Assembly (NCBI GenBank): GCA_949152475.1
Contig: OX424564.1
Span: forward strand, 9,610,001 to 9,674,000
DNA: 64,000 nucleotides
Reading direction: 5' to 3'
From: Terebella lapidaria
Taxonomy: Eukaryota > Annelida > Polychaeta > Terebellida > Terebellidae
The position numbers and the translations under genes were made by a program. The notes under the pieces were generated by a model. The model saw nothing but the letters and a program-made list of their open reading frames with translations. It was not told the origin of the DNA and ran no database searches. This document shows, piece after piece, positions 24,953 to 37,512 of this stretch. The stretch's first letter is position 1. Each line of letters opens with the position of its first letter.

Positions 24953-25822
24953 TAGCACCAAGGGTGCCGTAGCTTACCGACAGATCATGAGAAATGCACA
25001 TAGTATTGTTTTTAAGAAATATAAATTGTTACACTGATCTTCGACTCTATTGTCAAAACATGTTATCAAATGTTGCCGAACACACATTTCCCACACTGTC
25101 ACGAAATCAAGAAACTAAGGTGAAAAGGGGTTAAGGTATATAAAAAGACATGATTTGGAAAAAAAATTGTCTGAATAGACTTTAAGAAAATGGATGACAA
25201 AGATAACGATCATCGTTTGTTTTTGTTTTTTGACAAAAAGGTTGTTTTGACCTTCCAAGGTCATTCAAGGTCAAATTCAAGGTCACCACTCAAACCGCAA
25301 TATATAATTTCCTATTTGAATGTGCCAATATCGAAGTGGTCTGTGAGTTTACCCCGAACAGCTCCCATGCTGGAACAGCTGGAAATGGCTCAAAACGAAT
25401 AGTGGCTCGATTTTGGACAATTTTTTTTTTCGCCAACCAGTCCAAAATCAAAATGGCCGCTACATGCAGACCGGCGATTCAAAAGCAACAAAACTTATAC
25501 ACCTCATAGAGGTACTTGGGGGGAATGTTTTGAAACAAAATTCTCAAAACTGATCAGACAGTTTTTGAGAAAAAGGATATCAAAATCCGAACAGGTAAGC
25601 TAAATATTGGCCATTTTTCTTGAAAAATGGCTGGCAAATTGGCAAAAACGATTTGATCCTAAAAATTAAAAAAAAACGGCTTCACATATTGGCCCAAGGT
25701 TCGTTTTGAAAAAAATGTGAGGAAATTCATCCAGCCATAAAAAAAAATTACAGACAAGACGGACACCGGTTGGACGACAAACCACGACAATAGTTTATCG
25801 GCCCGAATGGGTCGGTAAGCTA
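24953..25822 (+). mobile_element. HINE/pearl-like element, copy 3
   Basis: Same family as 7272-8424. The left end is TAGCACCAAGGGTGC followed by GTAGCTTACCG. The right end is a 14-bp stem, TAGTTTATCGGCCC with GGGTCGGTAAGCTA, and the flank is AAAA as in the other copies. The interior shares long stretches with copy 1 (AAGGTCACCACTCAAACCGC; CAAAACTTATACAC) but lacks the tandem core. Confidence 0.65.
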
Positions 25823-26223
25823 AAAATTAGGAAGCCCATCACATAAATCCTTTTTGTTTTCAAATGACGGGATAAAATATTATGAGAATGGGAAATAGTC
25901 ACTTTGACATCTGTGATCAATCTAATAACCCATTTAAAAGTAACTGGATTCTTTTTCAGAATAGAGAACTGATGTACTGCGGAGACATTATGATTATCGC
26001 TCTGTCATAGTGACATCAAAAATTCATGAAGAGTTCTATTTGCGGTGAACGTTATGACGAATCTGCGGTTTTTATTACGGATTACAGTGATCTGCGGTTT
26101 TTATTACGGATTACAGTGATCATGGTAATTACAATCATCGAGATGTGGATGAAACGAAAACTGTACAAGTTACACTATTAACTATTACCAGGCCAATCCA
26201 GTTTTTAAAAAATTAATATCAAA

Positions 26224-26397
26224 ATAGTTAACGACAAATAATAAGATATTTTACTTATAATCAAGTAAAACTCGATAAGTCCCCATGGCTAAATTTACAT
26301 ATATTTAAAGCAATACAAAATCCTACCGGTATGAGATGATTATGCACGAGTTTTACTTGATTTATCAGTAAAATATCTAATTATTTGTTGTTAACCA
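26224..26397. mobile_element. Short foldback MITE, about 170 bp
   Basis: The left arm 26224-26275 (ending CAAGTAAAACTCG) is inverted at about 26347-26397, giving roughly 50 bp of arm with few mismatches. It has no coding content and lies in the 3' flank of BRD7/9. Confidence 0.6.
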
Positions 26398-26833
26398 TTT
26401 TGTGCCAACGAAACAGCAGTGATTTCAGCATGGTTTACTGATGAATTAGATGATTAGGGACAACAGTACGTAGCATATATTTATTCAGTCCATTATCAGT
26501 TCAATTGTTCGAGTCTGACCCAAGTGCACCAGACAAGTTCATGTACAACCATGATGCAGAACTCGAATTCTAAACACACGAATCATCTTTCCATACTAGA
26601 CTTACTGATGGTTTACATTTACCGTTGAAGTGTTAAGGACATCAAAAGCAAAATAAGAACGTAAGGAGGACATGAATGAGACCAAACATATCAATACTAG
26701 TATATAAGACGTAAATACAAATGTATACAAAAAGTATGCAAAATATTCACTATAATGAACACACTAATGAAACATGAGGCAGTTCATCATGAGAGTATAT
26801 AAACACAACCCCAGCGTCTGCTGTGAACACAGC

Positions 26834-29800
26834 TCAAGTCTCCATGGGTTCGTCCGTGTCTCCTGCCGACATTCCCCCAGCTAAATCAAACTCCAACCCA
26901 CCACTTTCCACACCAGTGAGTGTCGCCATCATAACGTTCTCCTGGCTGTCTGAGGGTGACGCGTCCCCCACTGGAGTGGTGTCGCTGGCGTCGGCGTGCA
27001 CGTCCGCAGTCGTGGTGTCGGCCGCGGCGACCGTAGTGACCTCCGGGACTGGCTCAGTGGTATCACTCTCGTGCGGCTCCAAGGTGATTCCAAGTGCTCC
27101 ACGCACAGCATGGTCAGCCACGACATGGCCTGGGCCTGCCTGCAACCACATAGGCAGGGCTCAAAGTCAGTTATATATATCAAACTTGTATGATATGTGA
27201 TTATTTTTTGTTGGCATCAAGTGTAGTGTTTAAAACATTCTGATTATACTGTTGAACAAGAACTGATGAAGAGACATATGTTTAACACATTGATATCTCA
27301 CCTGTTTCACTAGGTTAGTTAGTTCATCTGTGACTTTTCCAGCTGCAATAAACCAAACCCATTCAAATCAATTTGTGACAAAAGAGCAGAAAACAAGAAA
27401 ATGCAGCTAACTGCGGGGGACGACATTAGAGCTCGAGCACATCATCAGCACCACGACAGTATATTATGATGAAAAACATAGGCCTACTTCATTCATATTC
27501 CTAATAAGTAAAAATTTATTTTGAACTCAATGTGACAGATAGATCTACGCCTACTAAAATGGTATTTCATTTTTAAAAAAAAATTTAAAAAAATATTGAA
27601 AACCATGAGAAATATCTGCATCTGATATCATGATCCATATGCCTACTGGGCGAATTGAAAGGCCAGTTTAAAATAAAAATTCGCATCCCCGCATGGAACA
27701 CCTTAATTGTCATGTGATACAATACGTCAAATTACGGTAAATTTAGCCGTGGCGTCGCAGACGTATCATCGTGTTTACTTCATCATAGTGCCAGAGAATG
27801 TCACACGCAAGATGATGTATGCAAGCACGTATTGCTGCACAGAAAATTGTGTGTTCCATAATACGCGTCATTGCGGTAAAATTTGCTTTGCATTCTGGGA
27901 ATGTCAATTTCCATCGGCTCCGCCATTTTGGACGTTTTTGGATAATTTGAGGATCTTACGTTATTTTCTCAATCCTAACACATCGATTTATGCATTATAC
28001 ATCTGTGGAATATTAAAAGTTTGCCATCAATTCGACAGATTTTATGTCAAAGACGAAGAAAATCCTCATTTGGAGTAGGTGTCTGAAGGTTTACCTGCCA
28101 AAACGGGCGTCGATAGTTTGGCATGAAACCTCCATGAAAAAGTCAGCTAATAGACATGTAGAGGGTTGGGGGCTTCGCCCCCAACGCTCTAATGTCAAAA
28201 ATGCATGATCATGATCTCTCCCTTTCATACAAATATTTGTGTGCGATATATTATACCGGGTATGTGACAACATACACCCAAGCTTTTTTCTGCGAATACA
28301 CGTAATATTGAGAAGTATAAGTTTACAACATTACGCTATTTATATAAAGAAATATCTTAGGTAAATACTTAGAAATGCACAAATGTATTGGAAGTAGCGT
28401 GTGTTGTACTGACCAAGGGCGTGCTCCTGATCGTCCGGCTGTGACACGTGAGCGAGGTGGGCGGGGAGTGACTGGCTGAGGCGCTGGTGCTGGCTCTGTT
28501 CCAGGTCCCGCAAGAGACGAGAGGTCGTGTCCAGACGCTCCTGGACCTCGTTCTCCTGCTTCAGGCGCTCCTCTGGGGATGGTAACCATGGCAACAGGTC
28601 AGCACGGTGTTAGTTTTGACGGAGTGGAAGCTTGAGTTTGTTTTTTTTATATATTTCATCAAGCGATTGCTCTGTTACTTTTTTGTTTACAAGTGAATGT
28701 TTTTTTTAATACATGTAAGTAAACAAGCGAAAATAATAAACATACCAAATGAGTCAACAAAAGATGTGTCGATGCCGATGTCTGACAACGTTCTAAGGGA
28801 GTCAAAGTCAATATTCTCTTTTGAGTCATCTTCTCCAGCTCCATCCTGAAACAGTTACACAGTAATTGTACAGATATTTGACAAAATACACTTGCTACAC
28901 GAAAATCGATATTATGTACATGTAGTTCCTGATGTGGTTGCATTATGATAGTGGTACAAGATCATAACAGCACCTCAAGTATCATGTGTACATGAGTTGT
29001 GTTGTAGACAAATAAATTCGTAACAGGGACTAGAAGTCTGAAGGAAAATTGGCCAGGAGATATATACGAGCTCCATGCATGTATTTGCCTGCCAGTGTAC
29101 AAGCCAATCCGCCTCACCTCCGAAGTGACATCCTCGACCTTGATGCTGACAGACTCCTCAGCCTTGACCTCAGCCTGGACCTCAGCCTGGACCTCCTCCG
29201 GCGTCTCCCGCTGAGTGTCCGCCACCTGCAGCAGTGCAAGGGTCAAGTCACGTTTTCATCAACGCAAGGTCTTTCAACCGAATCTACAGTAATTATTTAT
29301 TCTGTGAAGAACATTTTATTCATTTTGTGAAGAATATGTTCATATTGACTTTCTCAATAAATGCTTATTTTTTGCATTGGAAAATTTGTCATATTTTGTA
29401 TGTAAATTAGTTAAATACCCATACTTGTATATATACATGTACATGTACATAATGTAATATGTATCATTAGAACATAACATTGTTACAAATGTTCATTGAA
29501 TTTGAACAAATGGTGACACAATCTAAGATCATAATGTATGTATGATCTATTACATGATTAAACCCCATGATACAAACCTTCTCTAGAATCTGTACGGCTT
29601 TGCTGTGTTCCTTGTTTGTGATGATGTCCAGGAGGTTGTCCACCAATCGCAGCGCGTAATCTCCACAGTTCTCCACAAAGTGGCGTATACTGCAAATATC
29701 AACGATATATATTGCATCTATATATATGTGAATGAACTAATTAACTATTGGAAAGAATGAACAGTCTAGATATTTGTTATTTTCATGTCTTGTTTCTGTG

Positions 29801-32800
29801 ATCATAGTGCTATCATGGTTTTGTATCCAACGTGGAAACCAACCCAGGTAGCCCTAATCATGAATTTTTGATATAAATTCCATACTTTTCAACAGTAGTT
29901 TATATCTCTTACAGCAGGTGCCAAGATAACACAATGAACCAATGTACTCCACTTAACTTTTATCTGCATACATGATAGCTGGTGGTAGATCACAAACATG
30001 GGAGAAACCTGGCTTTGTTATCATGATAATCATAGTGATTATGAAAGACATATTGAGAAGTGGGGTTCATTTCCATGATCAATGTTCCTTAGCAACATTA
30101 ACGACAATTTTTGGGGGGATTCTGTCTTGGACTTGTTCATGTTTATATGTTATTATGTTTATGTTAATATATTCAAAAAGTTCATGTACATTTCCAACAT
30201 GTCCAAAGTGGCAGTAAAGGTACATGTACAATTGGTACATAAACCATGATGACTCAGAACTCAATTTCTATTAGGACATACACCTACAGATATACAGTGG
30301 TCCCTGTAAGATAAGACACCTCCGAAATAAGACTTCCCTGTCTGTAAAGACTTTTTTGTATTCCCCAAAGATCAATTTAACATGTAAATTAACCTGTGAA
30401 ATAAGACTTCCTGTAAGATAAGACCTCATTTTCTCTGCAAAAGGTGAGGTCTTATCTTACAGGGACCACTGTATACTGAATATGCAAAGCCCAGCTATGT
30501 TGTGATCTCGCATGAACAGATTGACATGATGGAGAACCCTGTTAACAGCTAATGGAAGTCACATGACCCTCGTTCCTCCTGCTTTGGGCGGCCCGACTCG
30601 ACACAAGACCAGCCAGGCGAATAAAACAACAATAACACACCAGCGCTATGGTCTGCCGCCCACCAGCCCACTGATTTGAATATAGTTTTAACTACTGGGT
30701 GTTTGGTTTTGTATGGGGTCTATAAGTTAGGAATGCCACCGGATCCTATCATTGTGGCATGGATGATGCAGACATTTAAGATCTACAGCACATGTATATA
30801 ACCATGATGAGCAAAGAATCACATAAACAAACTTTGATTGGAGTAAGTTTCACGTTCCGTGATTTTTCATCCAGCCACGACAGAAGTTTGGACGTCAAAT
30901 GTCAGGTAAGATCATCACTGTCTGACTCACACCGGCTATTGCCATGTTATGATTTACATCATCGTTTCACTCCAGTGAACATTAACCTGGCATGACCTGT
31001 CTCTGTTGACTTTCAACTTGTCATTTTCCATTGTGAAGCACATGTGCGTGTAAGGTGATGAGGGAGTTACATTGTCTTACATAAAACACAAAAGTTTTCA
31101 TCCGCTTGTGTTTGACTTAGAAAAACACATATTTTGTGCATACTGGAAAAGCCTACCCCTAACCCAACCCCTCCATGGCCTCAGTCAAACTTGTGCAAAC
31201 ATCTTTGACAATCTCAAAGAATTAGTTTTTTTGTACCGTTACATGAATTTCAGCATTCCATTGTGCATGTGTTGTGACCAAGCCTTTTATTGTGACTGAT
31301 GTTAGCGGAAAATGAGGATTTTTTCCCTTCCTCAAAACCAGTCAGGTTTCATGAATCAACAGACTTTTATCCCAAATATTGAAATGTAGAAAATGTACGT
31401 GAAGTATGCCATGTTATAACATAACAGATACATGTACCATTCTGCTTCACCATAATATGAACAGAAACGATGTAATGAGTTTGAGACATCAAGTATGGTA
31501 CATGTATGTACTATACCATCATGCATAATGGACACTGATAGAATTGTTATGCTATCTTATTGCTGCAAACATACATGTAGGCATGACATACGTGTATCAC
31601 AGAATAATATTACAAAACCTTTGTAATTCTTCAGTTAATTTATCATCGCGCAATCTGTGAAATCTGTGTGATTCTTTTCTGTATCATGCAATGCAATCTA
31701 CACAAAACTTCCTCTTTCATCTGTGAAAGTATAATTTCAGTAAACATGGTAAATGTATCACTGAATACTCATCAACATCACAAAAAGTTATCATATATCA
31801 ATGAAATCCAGGGCTTCATCATGATAAAAGCCAGCATCACTCAGATCACTAGTAGTGGGCTATTATATTATCTTGCATGTTCATTTTTTTGACACAAGTA
31901 CTTCTGGGGATAAAAATTAATCTGGCACATGTACATGTACATGTATTTCCAATAATATATCACCATAAATCACTCAATGCACAAGTTTTTTTTCTGATGA
32001 CCCGCACTGTCGTGTTGATTTAAGCCGTGAGAATCTCCAGCAATTGGCATGATTGGTAGGAAGTGATAATATCCGACCAGGATACATTCAGTGTATTTCA
32101 GTCATCAAGTAATTAAGTCCTACTGGTAGTCTGATTGATTTCGACGATCATGGGGAGAAAAAAAACTTCCGTCAACCAACATAATCATGAATGTACCGGT
32201 AACATTAATTTGTGATTTGCAAATTATAGGGGTGATCTGTCACGAATGTGTATTTCGACATATTGAATGCCGGAATAATTTTCGTCTAACAGCAGTAATA
32301 CTTGACATTGCTGATTATCAGGTTGGGACCAAAAATGAGTCCACAAGAGTGTGTTTACTACCATGACTACTGTTCACATTTTACACAAACTACATCACAG
32401 CCCATGAAGTCCAAGCCTATGTAGCAAGTTGGAAACATTATACAAGTACATGTGACTGTATATAGAAAGTGAAGATATGGAAATATGGTGCATGCATAAT
32501 CAGTGCTTACGTGCCATTTGCTCATCTTGATTGTACTGAAAAAATCTTGTCATCTTGTCATGAATATACAAGACATGTTTCCTTTTTCATTGCAGTAATA
32601 CAAGTAAGAAACAACCAGAGGTTGTCAGCAGGCACGTTCCAATGATTGCGTGACTTGCAGGACTCCAGAAGGTCTGCCTGAAGAACGCTGCCCGGAGGTC
32701 AAAATATGTTTCCATGGAAACAACTGAGGAAGTTTACCTGCCATCGCTGTAGTTACCCACAGTTCACCCTATTTGCTATATTTACTGTGTTGGTTTTCAT

Positions 32801-35800
32801 TACTGTACATCAGAACTTGACGGAGGACCGTGCCATCATACAGTACCGCGCTCAGGAGGAACTGGCACTGGACGATGTCCACAAGTTCACACCGGAGCAG
32901 CGAGCAGAGATTGACCCGTTAGAGGAGATAGAACTCCCCCCGCTGCCCCACACGACCCAACGTGTCAGCCACCAGGCCAGAGGTGGGGGGAGTGGTAGTG
33001 GCACATCTCGACCCCCGCGGTCGGTAACCGTCCACCTTGGGGAGTCACAAACCACCCGCCACACCACACCGACCCCCGTACTCGTCAGCAGGATCGATGA
33101 TCTCCACAGACCACCGTACCTCTTCATCTACAATTTGGGGCGTTTCGGCAACCATTTGTTCCAGTTTGCGTCAACGTACGGTATTGCTAGAGCCACTAAC
33201 AGGACTGCCATGCTATACCCGATTGCTTCAGAATCGTTACGCCAATACTTCAAAGGGATAACTGTGCCCACAATGACGATTCCGGAAAAGATGCAGGTCA
33301 ATCGTTTGCAGGAAGAATACTCAGGGAAGTTCCAGCCGTGGATCCTGGAGAGACTTGGTAGCGACGACACTGAACTGTGTTGTTTTCTACAGTCATGGAG
33401 ATACTTCCAACAGTATGAAGCTGACCTCCGTCGCCAGCTAGTCTTCCACGATGAAATAGTCACTGAAACTCGCCAAGAGCTTCAAGATTTCATAGACAGA
33501 CACATTGAGAAGATGTCAGAGGCAGAGAACCAAGCACCCTCACATCAGTCCACTCCAGAAAACTTCACAGTCATCAGCGTCCACATTCGGAGACAGGACG
33601 TAGCCGCAGACGAACAGCTTGTACGCGGCTACAAACCAGCACCAGCCTCTTACTTCCACAGGGCTATGGATTTCTACCGCCAGCGCCACAAAAACCCACT
33701 GTTTATCATCCTTGGGGATGACCTCGTCTGGGCAAGAATGCACTTGTCGACCTCCCCGGCGGGCCTCCGGTACACGGACGTCGAATTCCGTACAGGGATG
33801 GCAGAGACGGACTTCCCCCTGCTAGCGTCCTGCGACCACGCGGTGGTTTCCGTGGGAACGTATGGCTGGTGGGGTGCATGGCTAGCTGGCGGCACTGTGG
33901 TGTACTATAATAACTGGCCGACCCCAGTCACCGAGATATCAATAGAGTACGATGTAAATGATTACTACCCATCTCACTGGGTCGGCATCGGGGACTAACG
34001 CTCGGAACAAAAATGTGACAATGTTGTCTACCTGTTTACATGTACAATGGTCTCCCCCCAAAAATGCCCTCGTGCTACAAAATTCAGGTCTGATGGGGGA
34101 TGATCTGATGGGGGATCTCATAGCAGGGTATAGAAAGTCGCTAGGCATGCTACAGATGATCTCTGAAGGTTCACTTTATCTGTCAATAGACTAAAAGGTC
34201 AAGACTCATCAATCTATTTCACACCTCCCATGATCTACAGATCTGGTCACAATGGCCTCCCCGCTTGCATGACTTGATATTTCAGGCTCTGTGGTGCTAT
34301 ACAGTAGAACTCCAGTAATGTGGTCACCCATCGGACCAGTGATTTTGGCCACATTATAGGAGTGGCCACATTATAGGACTCCAGCCATATTTTATACGGC
34401 CATATTGTTTATCTAATGTTAACTCAAGCGAAACTCAACATATATTATACAATTTGTACATGTGTATGAGTTAGATTAAACATGTACATGTAGTTTATAT
34501 GTGAATAGCATCTTATTGAATCAAGTTATATCATAAATGTAATATTTGAAACACAAATACTAAAATGTCAATACAGTTTACTAACAGAATATTTAGAACA
34601 ACCGTTTCGCTCTACGAAGCACCGTTTCCGAGATATCGACGAAAACGAAAAATGCCGACTCGGCAAAAAAATTTCAGGTCAAGGTCAAAGTTCATCCATA
34701 ATACCCCTTAGACATGTTTGTCTAGGGCGCCGAGTCCGAAAATAACGTCCGTTTCGCTCTACGACACACCGTTTCCGAGGAAGAGGATGTTGGCTGCTTG
34801 GTGGCCGTATTGTGTGATTTTATGGGCTTTTGGGACCAGATTCACTGACCGCATTGTGGATAAGGGGAGTGGCCACATTATAGGAGTAACCTTAACATGT
34901 AAATGCCTATGCTGGCGTTCGGGACCAATGCATCTGACCACAATGCATGGGTTGACCACATTTCTGGAGTGACCGCAGGCTGGAGTTCTCCTGTATATAA
35001 CATGTTGCCAAATCGCTTAAATTGCATTTATATGTTTATCAAAATGCTGATCATGCCATGCACAAGCATTGCTTGTGTGACTGTATATACATGTAGGCCA
35101 ACTTATTTGCTTGACTTTATTAATGGTACAGGGCATTGCTGTTGTATGTCTCCATGACAACCATTAAGTGCAGTTAAACAGGAGCTTGAATCTCTCAAAC
35201 TTATTTTGAACATGTGTTCGTTAGTTCCACATAAGATCTTGTTATAAGATCAAGCAATGTTGTACATGTATGTGAGCTTTGGTGTAATTGACCCGAGTAC
35301 TGTACGGATATTGAATTCTGGTATAATGCTGATGTATTAGCTGAGGGAATTATGATTTGGGAATGAAGCACACAATTTTGTTGTGGACATGAAGCAAACT
35401 TCCATATATTATGTATGTGCAGTGTACGTGTTGTATGAATGAACTAAATCAGCCAAAAACTAGACGTCAAGGCCTAAAGATGCCTTGGAGGCATTTCGGT
35501 GTGATGATTAATTTATAATATATACTAGATATCGACGAAAATGAAAAATGTCGACTCCGCAAAAAAATTTACCGTTAAAATAATACCCCTTAGACATGTT
35601 TGTCTAGCGCGATGAGTCCGAAAAGAAAGTCCGTTTCGCTCTACGACTCACCGTTTCCGAGATATCGACAAAAACGAGAAATGCCGACTCGGCAAAAAAA
35701 TTTCGGGTCAAGGTCAAAGTTCATCCATAATACCCCTTAGACATGTTTGTCCAGGGCGCCGAGTCCGAAAATAACGTCCGTTTCGCTCTACGACACACCG

Positions 35801-37481
35801 TTCCCGAGATATCGACGAAAACGAAAAATGCTGATTCGGCAAAAAAATTTCGGGTCAAGGTCAAAGTTCATCAATAATACCCCTTAGACATGTTTGTCTA
35901 GGGCGCCGAGTCCGAAAATAACGTCCGTTTCGCTCTACGACACACCGTTTCCGAGATATCGACGAAAACGAAAAATGCCGACTCGGCAAAAAAAATTCGT
36001 GTCAAGGTCAAAGTTCATCCATAATACCCTTAAGACATGTTTGTCTAGGGCGACGAGTCCGAAAATAACGTCCGTTTCGCTCTACGAAGCACCGTTTCCG
36101 AGATATCGACGAAAACGAAATATTGCCGACTCGGCAAAAAAATTTCGGGTCAAGGTCAAAGTTCATCAATAATACCCCTTAGACATAGGGCGACGAGTCC
36201 GAAAATAACGTCCGTTTCGCTCTACGACGCACCGTTTCCGAGATATCGACGAAAACGAAAAATGCCGACTCGGCAAAAAAATTTCGGGTCAAGGTCAAAG
36301 TTCATCCATAATACCCCTTAGGCATGTTTGTCTAGGGCGACGAGTCCGAAAATAACGTCCGTTTCGCTCTACGAAGCACCGTTTCCGAGATATCGACGAA
36401 AACGAAAAATGCCGACTCGGCAAAAAAATTTCAGGTCAAGGTCAAAGTTCATCCATAATACCCCTTAGACATGTTTGTCTAGGGCGCCGAGTCCGAAAAT
36501 AACGTCCGTTTCGCTCTACGACACACCGTTTCCGAGATATCGACGAAAACGAAAAATGCCGACTCGGCAAAAAAAATTCGTGTCAAGGTCAAAGTTCATC
36601 CATAATACCCTTAAAACATGTTTGTCTAGGCCGACGAGTCCGAAAATAACGTCCGTTTCGCTCTACGAAGCACCGTTTCCGAGATATCGACGAAAACGAA
36701 AAATGCCGACTCGGCAAAATAATTTCGGGTCAAGGTCAAAGTTCATCAATAATACCCCTTAGACATGTTTGTCTAGGGCGACGAGTCCGAAAATAACGTC
36801 CGTTTCGCTCTACGACGCACCGTTTCCGAGATATGCAGGATGCCTCAAGGATGACTCAGCAAAAAATTATTTCGACCTCTAGGTCAAAGGTCGTTTGACG
36901 TATCGATCCCAAAATCAATAGGGTTCTTCCCTGTTGATATATAAACCTCCGTGCAAAATTCTGCAACTATTGCCTGAATATTTTTCGAGTTATCGTCCGG
37001 AAACCAAGTTTCAAGATCAGCCTCGATTTCATCCTCAAGGACCTCACGGACCTCGGAGCCGGATGAAAAAAAATAATACACCCTAGAGATGTTTGTCTAG
37101 GGCGACGAGTCCGAAAATAACATCCGTTTCGCTCTACGATGCACAGTTTCTGAGATATGCAGGAAGCCTCAAGGATGAATCAGCAAAAAATTATTTCGAC
37201 CTCTAGGTCAAAGGTCGTTTGACGGATCGATCCCAAAATCAATAGGGTTCTTCCCTGGTGGCATATGAACCTCCATGCAGAGTTCTGCAACTATTGCGTA
37301 AATATTTTTCCAGTTATCGTCCGGAAACCAAGTCTCAAAATTAGCCTTGATTTCATCCTCAAAAAGAATAGGGTTCTTCCACATATCACTTCTGACTTGT
37401 GGTGAAAATTTGACTAGAATCCGTCAAGGCAATCTAAAGTTATCGTCCGGAAACCAAAAGTGGCGGAAGAAGAAAAAAAAG

Positions 37482-37512
<31 letters not shown>

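Noticed and set aside
27707..28078. 123-aa plus-strand frame in a BRD7/9 intron
   Set aside because: No domain, no splice or codon support; probably chance or an old repeat.
35894..36762. Repetitive 92-95-aa open frames on the plus strand
   Set aside because: Created by the 147-bp satellite, whose unit is divisible by three; no start context or other evidence.
34602..36810. Regular repeats considered as a CRISPR array
   Set aside because: Units are contiguous 147-bp satellite with no unique spacers, in a eukaryotic intron.
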